Source of the DNA: Proales similis
Taxonomy: Eukaryota > Rotifera > Eurotatoria > Ploima > Proalidae
Length of the DNA: 64,000 bases
Reading direction: 5' to 3'
Assembly: GCA_019059635.1 (NCBI GenBank)
Contig: JAGVRJ010000001.1
Location: 2,666,001-2,730,000, forward strand
A model generated the notes under the pieces. It searched no databases and was not told where the DNA came from. It was given only the letters and a program-made list of their open reading frames with translations. The position numbers were made by a program, and so were the translations under genes. This document shows, piece by piece, positions 43,555-54,597 of the stretch (the first letter of the stretch is position 1; every line of letters starts with the position of its first letter).

Positions 43555-45817
43555 ATGTCTTCGAACGAGTCGACGCCTGAGCTTGAGAGGGACGATCCCA
43601 TCAAAATCGTCATCTCTAGCTCTCAGCCACATTTAGTCAGACAGCAGCAAGAGAGCGTGCTGCGCACAGTAACCGAACTTGAGGTAAGCAATCATAAATG
43701 TTTTAAAAGAAACTCTAATGCACCAGGAGAAGGCTTTTTCCACGATTCTTATGAGCCCCCTAGTGACTGTTAATTCATCCCAGAACTTTATATTTACTCT
43801 GTTTTATTGATGCCTGAGCGCTTTGTTGGTTCGGTTAGGAATCAATATTAGAATATTTGCTAAAAAAAGTCCCCATCACAAAACAAGCCATTTAGTGTCT
43901 CCAAAAAGCTTATTTTCAAGTGCTCAATCTTTCTGTCAGAAACCTGAAATGAGTAAATGAATTTAACTTTGACTTTGGGATAGAAAATCGACGAAATAGA
44001 GGAAGGAATTGAATCTCGTCCGACGACAAAATCAGAATCAAGGCCGATGTCAACCAATAAACCACCAGCTCAGCGTTCCCAAGCAACTTTTCGAAGCTCC
44101 TCAGCTCATCGAGTTGCAGGTAAGTGCACAATTGACGCAATCAGATGGCGAAATTTAAGGAACTGAATCTCAGAGCCGGAAACCTCGTCAGTAAGAGGCG
44201 CTACAAACGTTCTGCTCACTGAGCTGGGAGAGAGCGTCTACTCAGGAACATCAAGCGAAGAGACAGACGACGATGATGACATTGTTCTCACACCGAGACC
44301 AAAGCCTGAGCTGGTCTTCTATGAAAACAACATTTATGACGAAAAGGACTGGGATACAGATTTAGAAGGTTCTTGAGATTTTTTTATTTTTAGCCGATGA
44401 TAAACAGAATCAGTAACGAATGAGCGTTTCAGAAGAAGCAGTTGTCGAGGTGCCTAAAGATAAGAATGAGCCGAAATTTGTTTACGAGAAAATGTGTCAG
44501 GCTTTAAAAGTGGTGCCCTGCCGCTACTTCATGGCGCATATAAACAAACAAAAATTAACTTTGAAATACCATCAGTTCAGCTCAGACGATGTACGAGCGA
44601 TGTCAAAGCCGCTTTGGGTAGCAGTCTGACTTTTCTCGAAGCTGAACTGCTTGTAATTCTCAAAATTATTGAAAAGAACAATTTGAACGTGGAAAAACTC
44701 TATCTGGACGGTAACTGGATCGAGACAGACGGTGGGAAATACATCTCACGAATGATTCGTCAGAATGACTTCATTACTGAGTTGGTAAAGTTACAAAACT
44801 TGGACTTTAAATCTGGACAAATTGAATAGAAGAAATTGAATAGTCTCTGGCCGACAATCGACTAGGCGAGTCAAAAGCCAGTGTGGACGAGGTTTGTCGA
44901 ATGATAAGTGAAAATTGTGTGCTCAAGAAACTCAACCTGTCCGGGAACGGCTTCTCAGATCGACATGCTGAACTGCTTGCAATAGCTTTAGAGGCAAGCT
45001 GAATATTACTGGCACTGGTCAAGAACCCAAGCTAAAGAGAGTTAATTTAGAAAAATCGTCTTTTACAAGAACTTGACCTCAGTCATAATAATTTCGGAGA
45101 TCAGGGTGGCAAGTTTCTTGGCCAATATATAGGGCAGAATGACACTCTCGAGTCGATAGATATAAGCTGGAACAACTTTCAGAAGAAAGCGGCCAAGGAG
45201 ATCGCCTTGGGCATCAAGGAAAATGTTCGCCTTAAGCGATGTAACGTCTCCTTTAACGGATTTGACTCTGAGGGAGGTCGTATACTGGCTGACGTGATCA
45301 AGATCAATTCAACTCTTGAGCACTTCAACATTAGCAGTACGCGATTAACTGCTGAATGTGCTGCAGCGATTGCTAACGCTCTGCAGATAAATGAAACACT
45401 GCGAAGTTTGAATGTAAGTTCATTTAATCGTGTAAGGCTGGTTGAATTAGAAAAAAATACTTAAAATATGAAGATGGCAAATAATCCAATCACAACGTCG
45501 GGTGCGTTAACAATCATTTATGCGGTGAAACTCAACTCTTCATGTGTGATAGAGCTGCTCGATCTTTCGGTATGGCGATTAATTTTACTCTCCACACATT
45601 CAATCCACTTGCAACTAAGATGTTTTAACATTTAAAGGAAATCCCGATAACCAAAGACTTTGAATCTGTGGTGGAGGAGGTGCAAAGTGAGCGTGAGGAC
45701 TTCATATGCAAAAAAGGACCCGTTATCTCAACATCTAATACCAAGAGCATATTGTATGAAGGCGGCAATAAGGTTGACTTTGAGAAAATAATCGCCATGT
45801 TGCAGAAAAAGGCTTGA
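43555..45817 (+). CDS. LRRC74-like leucine-rich-repeat (RNI-type) protein
   Basis: Nine exons: 43555-43683, 43984-44119, 44174-44368, 44433-44617, 44677-44784, 44844-44993, 45051-45413, 45474-45569, 45638-45817; 513 aa. Residues 1-160 are disordered (Ser, Pro, Asp/Glu). FVYEKMCQALKVVPCRYFM opens the repeat region, followed by repeats of 28 residues (LTLKYHQF, LYLDGNWI, LNLSGNGF, LDLSHNNF, IDISWNNF, CNVSFNGF). The 28-residue period across exon joins confirms the splice sites, including one GC-AG intron (44994-45050). The KVVP opening and RNI-type repeats resemble LRRC74A/B. Function in the family is poorly known. A poly(A) signal sits 11 nt after the stop. Confidence 0.85.
44994..45050 (+). 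other. GC-AG intron in the LRRC74-like gene
   Basis: A 57-nt intron starting GCAAGC and ending TTTAG. Removing it restores the 28-residue LRR period exactly between LNLSGNGF and LDLSHNNF. Confidence 0.75.
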
Positions 45818-45827
45818 GACCCGGTCT

Positions 45828-45833
45828 AATAAA
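45828..45833 (+). terminator. Poly(A) signal of the LRRC74-like gene
   Basis: AATAAA 11 nt after the stop codon, implying a very short 3' UTR. Confidence 0.6.
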
Positions 45834-46263
45834 GATGACGACTTTGAAAAAAAATTTCTCAAATCATTGATGTGATTTTTCTCTTAAATTTCATCATCAT
45901 AATAATCTGGCTTTATCGCTTGAGCAAATCTTAGCTCAGCCGCTCCTAGAACAAGTTTGCTGGCTCAAAGTTACTCAGTGCCATTCAGTTTTAATTCCAC
46001 GCTAGAATTTCAGCTAGCTGGCTCGACGGGGTCGCCTATTTGATCTAACAACATTTTCTCAAATTTAATCGGCTCACATCACGTAGTCGAGTGCAGGAGG
46101 GCCAATTACTGAGCTTTTAACTCTAATTCAATATTTATCTGAACTTTTGAGGCCGACAGCTCTGGTTGCATAACTTGAGACGCCTATTTAAAGTGGCATA
46201 AGAGAATATTTTTGTAAAGCAGACAGCCAGACAGTTTGAAAAAATAAAAACCAGTTCAAGACA
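45834..46263. other. Promoter region of secreted paralogue 1
   Basis: 430 bp; a TATTTAA match at 46185-46191, about 75 nt before the ATG, is a possible TATA element. Confidence 0.4.
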
Positions 46264-47058
46264 ATGCAGATTATTTTCGCCTCGATTCTTATTCTTTCAG
46301 TCGGATTGGCTCATTTGGCCCCAGTTCAAAATGAGCTGGAGCCCGCTACCCGACCGGATACTGTACAGCTTCTGAAAAAACTGCTTGAAAACGAGCAAAT
46401 AATCAATGTATTGAACAACAATCAACTTCTAATTGGCAAGCTGTCAAAGAACCCGTTAACAGCCAAATACGTGGCTGAAGGCACAGTTGACTGGAATAAC
46501 TTGATCAACGACCCAGCAGTTCAAGAGCTCATTCGAAACAAGCAAGCTGCTTTGCTCGCTCTTGCGTCACAAGGAAGCGCTCTCAGAGTAAAGCGCCAGA
46601 ACAGTATAATCGCTGCGCCATTGAACTTGATTTTTAATATTTTCAACCAAATCCTCGGCTCTGCTTCCAACACCATCTCACAGAGTACCAATCAAGCTCT
46701 CGTCACCACAATCAATCAGCTTGTCAGTGCCATATTTAGTGGCAATCAAGTGAACATAAATAATATAGCCAACACAATCGTCCAGAACTTGAAAGATATT
46801 TTAATCGCTTCGCTGCCAAACAGCATTACCGAGCCGATAAAGAAAACGCTGATCGACGTAATTGAGAAAAACTTGGAGGTGATTAAGAACGTTCTTGTGA
46901 ATGCTAATTCGAGCAATCAATCTCAAGTGCTGTCGGACATAATCGGCGCTTTGGACAACCTGAGAGAACGTCTCATTGATTACATTCCGAATGTGACCAA
47001 TTTGATTAACCAACAGATAATCAATCTGATCAACACTGTCTTGAACGTTCCGGCTTAA
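46264..47058 (+). CDS. Secreted, probably KR-processed helical protein, paralogue 1
   Basis: Intronless, 264 aa. Signal peptide 1-16 (IIFASILILSVGLA), a pro-region with the motif VDWNNLINDPAVQELIR, then a dibasic proprotein-convertase site RVKR at 108-111, followed by Gln. The remaining ~150 residues are Cys-free and strongly Ile/Leu/Asn/Gln patterned, as in amphipathic helices, with QLVSAIF, NINNIAN and SLPNSI shared with the next gene. Two N-glycosylation sequons lie near the end (NSSN-, NVT). No known family recognised; lipid-binding or an abundant secreted or extracellular-matrix protein are guesses. A poly(A) signal follows at 47101-47106. Confidence 0.82.
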   Translation: MQIIFASILILSVGLAHLAPVQNELEPATRPDTVQLLKKLLENEQIINVLNNNQLLIGKLSKNPLTAKYVAEGTVDWNNLINDPAVQELIRNKQAALLALASQGSALRVKRQNSIIAAPLNLIFNIFNQILGSASNTISQSTNQALVTTINQLVSAIFSGNQVNINNIANTIVQNLKDILIASLPNSITEPIKKTLIDVIEKNLEVIKNVLVNANSSNQSQVLSDIIGALDNLRERLIDYIPNVTNLINQQIINLINTVLNVPA

Positions 47059-47100
47059 GCTTTCTAGCAATAGAAGCTCGCATAAAATGATGACAAATCG

Positions 47101-47106
47101 AATAAA
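47101..47106 (+). terminator. Poly(A) signal of secreted paralogue 1
   Basis: AATAAA 43 nt after the stop; another at about 47124. Confidence 0.5.
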
Positions 47107-47376
47107 TTCATTAGCCTCTCACTGAATAAATTAGAGCGGGATTTTGATTTGTTGCAATTTAAATGTGAGCAAGCTCGTAGGGCGGACGTGAATCAGCCAA
47201 ATGACGTGAGTTTGCCAAGCATAGCTATTGAGTCATGGTCGTCTAGACCCGAGTTTAGCCGAAGTCATGAGCGGCTCGCTGGATATGAAATGCTCAATTT
47301 CAATTTGGGTGCGCTCAACAAATAATTCAAGCTCATTCGGTTTCGGAATAAGATAATTTGCATTCGTCCTTGGTAA

Positions 47377-47398
47377 ACACACGTGCGCATGCACACAC
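47377..47398. repeat. 22-bp perfect purine-pyrimidine alternation (potential Z-DNA)
   Basis: An uninterrupted alternation with ACAC, GTGCGC and ATGCAC blocks, located 90 bp upstream of secreted paralogue 2. Confidence 0.7.
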
Positions 47399-47409
47399 TC
47401 GCAAACACT

Positions 47410-47424
47410 TTAGGTTAGGTTAGG
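47410..47424 (+). repeat. Three tandem TTAGG units
   Basis: TTAGGTTAGGTTAGG, followed by AACC; resembles a short interstitial arthropod-type telomere repeat, though three units can occur by chance. Confidence 0.6.
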
Positions 47425-47488
47425 AACCGTTTAAATTCTAATAGAAATGTTTTAGGCAACAGGCGAAGTATTCAGTTTTAAAGTAACG

Positions 47489-48250
47489 ATGCGCTCGACG
47501 GTGATGGTTAAGGTTCTGTTCTTTTGCGTGTTATTTGCGTTCGGCTCAACTGAATTGAAAACTAATTCAGACGAGCTTCTCAAAAGCGAAGAGCCAGACA
47601 AGCAAGCGATTAATGCGGATTGGATAGTTGGTCTTTTGGAGCAAGAGGATCGGCTTATCGATCTGCTTAAGAGAGTAAGAGTTAGTCAAGTTGCTGAAGC
47701 ACGACCTTATCTGCAAAGATTCGAGTCGGAAAATGGAACTGATTGGCTGGCTGTGCTTAAAGATCCGATTGCTCGCCAGATGGTTCGAGCTGGCCGTTCT
47801 AAGCGACAAACCGAAAGCAGCGATTTTTTGCAGAGTCTACTGCAAGATTTGCTGGATGCCTCGGTAGCTATAGTCACAGAAAGTGCTCAGCAGCTATTCC
47901 AAGAAACGATCCAGGAAGTCACCAAGCAGCTCACGGATGCCATATTCAATCAAAAGCCGTTTAATATCACGAATTTCACCGCTGACTTCACAAGGCAGCT
48001 GACTCGAAGCCTACTCAGCTCTGTTCCACGCGGAATAAGCGGCGTACTGCAGAAGGAACTCTACACATTGATTGACCAGCAATTGGCGATTCTACGAGAC
48101 AACCTAGAGACAAGCAATCAAGACAACCCTTCTGTTTTCATTAGCCAACTTGACGCTTTTTTTGTCAACCTGAACCAGCAGCTTCGTGTTCTCCTACCTG
48201 GCGCAACGGAGTATTTTATTGAGCAGTTGAGCGATTTAATACCGGTGTGA
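47489..48250 (+). CDS. Secreted, probably KR-processed helical protein, paralogue 2
   Basis: Intronless, 253 aa. Signal peptide about 1-20 (VKVLFFCVLFAFGS), pro-region with TDWLAVLKDPIARQMVR, then RSKR at 103-106 followed by Gln. The C-terminal half is Cys-free and helical with QLTDAIF, FNITNF and SVPRGI. The architecture and several motifs match paralogue 1: DW then DP, KR-Gln, AIF, N-I-x-N, and S-x-P-x-x-I at the same spacing. The two are tandem duplicates about 430 bp apart, now well diverged. A poly(A) signal lies at 48318-48323. Function unknown. Confidence 0.82.
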   Translation: MRSTVMVKVLFFCVLFAFGSTELKTNSDELLKSEEPDKQAINADWIVGLLEQEDRLIDLLKRVRVSQVAEARPYLQRFESENGTDWLAVLKDPIARQMVRAGRSKRQTESSDFLQSLLQDLLDASVAIVTESAQQLFQETIQEVTKQLTDAIFNQKPFNITNFTADFTRQLTRSLLSSVPRGISGVLQKELYTLIDQQLAILRDNLETSNQDNPSVFISQLDAFFVNLNQQLRVLLPGATEYFIEQLSDLIPV

Positions 48251-48317
48251 ATTAAAACAGTTATTTGCTTCAAAATTGATTATTGAACGACTTTTTTCTC
48301 TTTTATTTGGACTTGAT

Positions 48318-48323
48318 AATAAA
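48318..48323 (+). terminator. Poly(A) signal of secreted paralogue 2
   Basis: AATAAA 68 nt after the stop. Confidence 0.55.
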
Positions 48324-49296
48324 AGACAATCAAATCTCGCGTTAATAGAATTGCACTTTATTGATAACTGATGAGTATGAACATGTGTGGAAGTGAGTCG
48401 ATCGCTTGATTCGTGGCCGCGAGTGTGGTTGACTACCTTCGGAGAATGCTCACACTTTGGTCAGCCACTGATCTCGACGGATTGTAGGAAAATATGTAGA
48501 GGCCTGAAATATGAAAATTATTAACAACAAACACGTTTGTAAGAATGAAAGGAGGTTTAAGCTAAAAGCGTGAAAGGCTATCATGCAAAAGTAACGTGCG
48601 CATTGCTTCATGCTAACTTTTTCGACTAGGATGTGTTCTAGAGGTGTAAGAGCTCTGGATACAACAAATGTTTAATATACTACATACTAGCGCATTGGAG
48701 ATTAGGTTTATCATTTGGCGCCAAGTTCCAACCTAATCAAGCGACAAATTAAAAATAATAAAAGTGAATTAAAATACTCAAAACGGATCAAATCCATTGA
48801 GGTTTGAATGATTTGAAAGCATTTTAAATTAAACACAGCAGTTGCGAGAGAAATTATAAATATTCAATGAGATATGAACTCTCTTTCTGGGACGAAGAAC
48901 ACGTTCGTTGGCCGATGCCTGGCCTGCTTGTGACATGTCTGGACAATATGGCCAAGCAAGGTGCAGATTACGTAAACAACAATGCAAGCGTAAAATGCCT
49001 CGCCGCGGTTACATACAGACTTGCTTTAGATGCGAATGACTTTCACTAGCTAGGGTTAAGCGAGCCTCAGCTGCTTGTTTTGCTGATTGACTCATTTACG
49101 GGCCGCAACAAAGCTGACCCGTTTCCGGTTCTCGCTTATTTTCAAAACTTTGATTGGCTCACCTGAACTGCGTGACTTGTACGGGTTATGAGCACTGTGC
49201 ACCCGATAGGGATTAAACGAAGTCGTCTTGTTGATTGTTCTAATCGATTCAAAGCAAATTAAATAAAATCGATTGAATCGTGCTCGTTTTCAAGTT
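48324..49296. other. Intergenic, no gene supported
   Basis: About 1 kb. A 60-codon plus-strand frame at 48867-49049 has no signal peptide or familiar motif and no better context than chance; I leave it uncalled. Confidence 0.4.
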
Positions 49297-49891
49297 TTAC
49301 TTCGATTCAACGCCCAAACCCTGAACGCGATAGCCGTTTAAGCCATTTGGAACTGACTCATGGTTGGGCTTGAGACGCGAGCCCATGTACTGGGTGTTGT
49401 AGTTTGCTGAGTTTTTCGATGAGCGGCCATTCACCAGCGAGCTGTTACGGTTGCCATGATACTTCTTTTCCTGCGAATTTGCCTTTCATATAAACTACAC
49501 AATGTTAGAAGCCAGAACGGATTTATCTCACCTCTGAATGGTTGAGCTGACCCTCGAACGGATTGAAAGTTCTCGTTTTAAGCTCGTATTTGGAAATTTG
49601 AGATGAGGTCTGGTGATTGGAAATGGCCCGCTCGTAGCTGATAGACTCATTTACTGGTTGAGCGTGTGGATTGAGTGGAGGAACGCTGGCCATCGTTCCG
49701 CTTGTTCCTTGCAGCAAGCGTCGAACAAGGTCGGTGACACCGATGCTTTTCATCAAATTTTCGCGCTGCTTCAACTGTTGGACGCGTTCCTCTTCATCGT
49801 TTTCGTTTATTTCGATCGGCTTGTTGGAGTCGATTGAGGCTCGCTGAGTCAAAAGTGTTGCGCTGGCTTCTCTGGAGAAGCAGGTTGTCAT
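49297..49891 (-). CDS. Small unrecognised polar protein
   Basis: Two exons on the minus strand: 49891-49532 and 49470-49297, joined in frame across 61 nt; 177 aa. The N-terminal half has a charged helix (RVQQLKQRENLMKSIGVTDL). The C-terminal half is Asn/Ser/Tyr/Gly-rich (NSANYNTQYMGSRLKPNHES) and probably disordered. No membrane segment or signal peptide. Not recognised. It lies just downstream of the TTLL gene on the same strand; I considered whether it is the TTLL C-terminus, but the TTLL frame ends at 50128 and the phases do not join. Confidence 0.65.
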
Positions 49892-50127
49892 AAACGAGCC
49901 CTTAAAAATTTCAATTCGATTAATTTTTAAGAAAACTTGTTAATTTTTGTGGTTAAAATCAAACACAATCAGAACTATTGAATTCAATCGCCAATAAAAA
50001 AAACTAATCTGAACTTTCAAGTTGCTCAAAACTAAAGTGCCGGACGAGCAATCGAGCGCGAGCAGTGACATTGGTTTGTGAATCAAACAATAACCGACAA
50101 AAATAAATATGATGGCCTAGTCTTTTT

Positions 50128-52832
50128 TTAGTAAAGCGCAATGGGCATGAGAGTCAGTACCCTTGAGGCAGTTTGCAAAGTTTCCAATGAAAACTGGAGT
50201 TGAAGATCTAACTGTGCAAGCGCATCGACTAAATTGGTCGAGTTAGTGGAAATTCGAATTGAACTCAACAACGCCGAAACGCTCGGATCAGGAGGCGAGG
50301 CAAATGTTTTAGAAGAGCCTTTGTTAGCCGTTAGAAGCTTTCCGGCCTGAGGGAAACAGTCGCAAACTCGTCGTTGTTTGTTAATCGGTTAAACAATCAA
50401 AAACCGCCGTCTCACTTACCGTAGAGGTGGCACCGCTTGATTTTTGAACACAACTGCTTGAGCGATCGAGTCTATTACGCACGTTGGCGTTTGAATTCAG
50501 CAAACTAGTCGAGTCGGCTTTTATTGTGTTGTTCAAATTGCTTCGTGAATATGCATTGGTTAAGCGCTGTTTGGTGTTGTTGTTTGATGTCATAGAAGTG
50601 TTGCTTTGATTTCGAGTCAGTTGATTAGAATTGTTGCTTCTTCTGATCGGGCTCTCTCCTCTGAGTTCTTTTTGGCTGAGGTTCTTGTTTTTATTGTTCA
50701 GTCCAAGAATTTTATCGTTTTTGCGCGAAATCTCTTCGATCTGTTGCCTGTTTAGCGGCGGACGTTTAAAATTGTAAATGCAAGATTCTTAAAATGGTCG
50801 TTTATGGTTCAGGTTATTCACCTGGCTTGTTCAAGCCGTGCTCTGGAAGCAGCTGTTTCTGAGAACAATGTTCCAGTCGTGTTGAAGAATTTGTCGTACT
50901 TCTCGCTGCCCGGCGCCGGATAAACGCGTCTGAAATTTCCCATGTGCTTTTCTTCCCATTTTTCTATCGACTCAAGCCATTCTTTTTGTACATCAGTAAA
51001 GTCCTCTCTTTGAGAAAATGTTCAATTTAGTCGAATAAAGACAGCTTGCTGTGCAGCAATTGCTCACTTTGTCTCTTTTTTGCTGCCTTGTTTGAGAAAA
51101 AGACGCTCTCGAACTCGTTTTCGTTCTTCCTCAATGCATTTCTTTCGATCACTTGTGCCAATGTTCATCAGCATTAGTGTATCGTAGATGAGGGCGTCTT
51201 TGATCTCTCTATCCAGCTTTGAGTCGGTTGTGAAGCTCGGCGAATGATTTACTTCGAGTACGTAGGGCTTGAGCTTTTTGTCAACAAGAATATCGTAGCC
51301 GAGTATTTCAAAACACGCGCTGCCTTTGTAGTGATTCGCAAAGCAAGTCCGGTAATTGTGCTTGAGAACCGCGTGAGCGGATATCAGCACCTTAATGATG
51401 ACATCGTCGATCTCGTTCCACATTTTGTCTACGTCATATCCGTGATTGCGTAGCCAGCGATTTATCGTCGATATACGCCTAAAATTCAAGCAGAAATAAG
51501 CTGTTTGCTGCAAGTTAAATCGTGTTGAGAACTTACCGCTTGGTTCCGGTTTCTTCGTCACGCACGAAATCGTCCTTTTTTTTCTGTATGGCGTAATTTG
51601 TCAAATGCATAAAGACGTCTTTCTGCAAATTGGCGCTTATTGTGAAGAGCCATGAAAATGCGATTGCTTCGAAATTCTTACACAATTGCCCTGGGTGGGC
51701 TCCTCGTACTGCTGGGTGGTGAAGCGAGCCAGACCTTCGTTGTAAACGAATATACGAAATGGATCGCAAGATGAAACCACTACGTAGACACGCATGTCAA
51801 ATTTGAATCCATCAATGAGAAAAGGCTGAAAAAAGCAATTGAAGCGCATAGAAACAAATGAAAAAATATCGAACAGTGTTATAAACGAATGAGCTACCCG
51901 AGCGATGTAGACTTGAGCAACATAGTTATCACCGGGTTTAATGTCTCGGAGCGGATTTTTAGTGAGGAAAATTCCGCGTCCTTGACAGCCGCTGTCCGGT
52001 TTGCAAATGTAGGCTTTGTTCTTTTTCTGTCGAACATAAGTGGAAAAGTCCGCATAGCTGAAAGGAAAAGAGCGGAATTTTTATTAAAAGTTGGTGGTAA
52101 AAGACAGTCGCAAACATACTCGGCCGGCAGACACCAGGCTCTGGGATAAAAGCTGTACTCCTTGGGATACATTTTTGCCATTCGATTCATGTTGCGAGTT
52201 AGGAAATCCTTGCGGCATATTTCACTCATGCCCGGGTAGTGGTTGATTTTCTGCCACTTTTTCATTTGATTCACCCGATCGATAGAAACACTCGTGTCAG
52301 TCCAAAACACAGTCCAGTCTTCGTGTTCTTCGAGCTCTTTAAAGCCAAGCTTGCGCGCGACTCGCCTCACGCATTCGTACTTGGTGCTGGTCAGACAGAT
52401 TCCGATCGGTTTACTATTCAAGTTCAGTTAAACTATTCAAGACTAACAGACAAGCCATAAGAATCGGACGTACGTTTTCTTTTTCTTCTTCTTATTTTTC
52501 GGGTCGTCGACGCATTTGTTCTCGCTCAGCTTGTTAGATGAATGAGCGTGAGATGAAGCTGTCGGAGCTTTTCTTTGGACTAAATTCCGAACCGGCGCTT
52601 GTTTCCTGCTCCTCTGGACTTTTTCCTCATCTTCGCCTTCAATTTCATCGTCATCGTCGTCATCATCTTCGCCCACATCAGCGACCAGGTTTATATTTGG
52701 CCGCCGAAATTCTTCAATGTCATCTTCGTTGTCCTCAAGAGAAAGCAGCCCGTCGCCGGCAGATCTTTGATTTGCTTCTTCGGCAAACTCACTCGAATTG
52801 TCCGAGCTATAATCTTCCTCTTCATCTGACAT
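50128..52832 (-). CDS. Tubulin tyrosine ligase-like protein, TTLL6/13-type polyglutamylase
   Basis: Nine exons on the minus strand: 52832-52474, 52413-52120, 52057-51898, 51825-51682, 51622-51537, 51478-51068, 51007-50822, 50747-50420, 50346-50128; 728 aa. After an acidic, Lys-ending N-terminus, the TTL core begins at about 120: PIGICLTSTKYECVRR, WTVFWTD, INHYPGMSEICRKD, YICKPDSGCQGRGIF, PFLIDGFKFDMRVYVVVSS, RIFVYNEGLARF, FMHLTNYAI, FEILGYDILVD and PYVLEVNHSPSFTTDS. ATP-grasp lysines and the Glu-Asn metal residues (LEVNHSP) are present, so it should be active. Motifs match the TTLL6/13 group, which lengthens glutamate chains on axonemal tubulin. A basic Arg/Glu-rich helix after the core (KRVRERLFLKQGSKKET) suits a microtubule-binding region. 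The tail is Ser/Asn-rich. Confidence 0.93.
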
Positions 52833-54505
52833 TGCTGACGGCTTTTGCTGACTGACAAACTGGCTGAGTTGAGCTAGTTTGGCACCAAGATGTTCAAGAT
52901 GACGTTTCTAATCGTTTTACTTGAACGTAAGAGCGTCTCCTCGCAGTATTGCCGCAGTTTGAAAATATTTCTAAAGCAGAAATTATAAATGTGGATTGCG
53001 TCTGCAAATAGAAAAGCAGCCGTGCAACAACACCCGCTTTTCCCATGGTATTCATTCGTCCTCAGCAACCATCACTCAACAGTATGCACTAGACTGCAGG
53101 AAAAGTAGAGTTGGCAGAGCTTAAACAAACAAATAAGGAATCGAAAATAAAAGAAAGAGTTGCTCAGAGAAAGAGGCAACTTGACGCAAAGGTGAGAAAA
53201 TAAAACGCTCGGGGCCGACGAACAGGCAAGTCAACTTTATGAAATGAGCAAATAAAAACATGAGCTGCAGTCAATAGCATCGGAAATTCCATTGCCTTTT
53301 TCGCGCTCGTTCATTCATTTCACTCTTTCTCTCTCTCTCTGTTTTGTTCTGTGCTTCTTGAAGCGTTGGTGCCGTTCAATTGACTCTATTGACAACGGTT
53401 AAAGCTGAGAAGCATTTTGGACTTCATTTGAGTCTTAAATCTTAATAATAAAAGGCAAGCAAACAAGAAGTCTAGAAAAAACGCCCAGTTTGGCCGAACA
53501 TTCTGCTAATGAACCCGACGTGCCGAAGCGTCTATTAGAAATCGGCGCGCTCCTGAACAATAAATTCCCGGTGATTGCAAGGCTTCACGAATAAATTAAG
53601 CTCTAATCGGTCGGCAAGAATTAGACCGGACAAGCTTGATTGTATGCCTGATTTACGAGTCAATATCGCTTCATTCTAACCGACTCTGACACTTAATTCA
53701 GACGATAACAGAAATAAAAACACATAAATTGAAGTATGGCAAGAAGACGCGTGGGCTCACGATCGCAATTGAGATAAACATTGTTCTAGATTATGAACCA
53801 TACATGGTTGCTAAGCAGCCCGCGCACCCAGTCCCATCCTAACTCGTCACAATTCAATTATTCGCTTCACTTCTTGTTACATAACTAACTGAATCGCTTG
53901 GCTAGGTGTCCAGTCGCCATCGCCGTCTCTCCAAACTCAAGTGAATCAGGTGCAGCGGTGCTGGTCGCAGAATCAAAAGAAAAAGCCTCTTGGCGGCTTT
54001 GATTTGCTGCTTCTTACCGCTGACTATTCTTGCTTGTTGCGCAGCAACCATCCGCCTCAATAAATACTAAAATTGAGCAAGATTTGACCAGCAAACTTAA
54101 TTATCGCCAAATATTTGGTATTGGTCGGTACAAAACCCATAATTTGCCCAATATGCCGTATCCACTTCAACTGTGGCCTTTGAAAATTTGATTGCACAAT
54201 TTTAAAAATGTTCAATGAAATAGCGTAAAACTCTCTGAGAAGAGCATTTTATTAAGAACAAACAAACAGAATGTTAAAGCTTGATTATCTCGTTGAAGTA
54301 AAAATCCAAGCGCTATCCATCCAATTAAAATAGTTTTTAACTTTTAAAACCGTTTTTTGCTCACAAATTTTCTTGCTCTAACCAAGAACATTCTGTGCCT
54401 CGAGTAGCCCTGAAAAAGGGCGGGTTGCAATTAATTTTATGCAGACACGCCAACACGTGATTTATGAGGGAAATTATTTCAATGGCGATTAGATCATGTA
54501 GCGAG
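52833..54505. other. Intergenic, TTLL promoter side
   Basis: 1.7 kb without a supported gene. A (CT)7 tract lies at 53327-53340. A short minus-strand frame (53068-52874) was not convincing. Confidence 0.45.
53327..53340. repeat. (CT)7 tract upstream of the TTLL gene
   Basis: A short CT run about 500 bp upstream of the TTLL start, reading (GA)n on that gene's strand. Confidence 0.6.
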
Positions 54506-54513
54506 TATAAAAG
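54506..54513 (+). promoter_or_regulatory. TATA box of the small Cys-rich gene
   Basis: A perfect TATAAAAG in a GC-richer context; transcription would start near 54540, giving a 5' UTR of about 60 nt before the ATG at 54598. It is the best TATA box in the window. Confidence 0.7.
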
Positions 54514-54597
54514 CGGGCCTGCGCATAAACATTTTTACATTTGATTACGAAGCAAATTTCTTCTTGCTGGAATCGGAGTAACAAACAACAATCAGAA

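Noticed and set aside
48867-49049. 60-codon plus-strand frame between the secreted paralogue and the small minus-strand gene
   Set aside because: No signal peptide, motif or promoter; length is within chance for this base composition.
49297-52832. TTLL gene and the downstream small gene as one gene
   Set aside because: The TTLL reading frame closes at 50128; the only donor near its end is phase 2 and joining it to the next exon creates an immediate stop, and the small gene has its own ATG.
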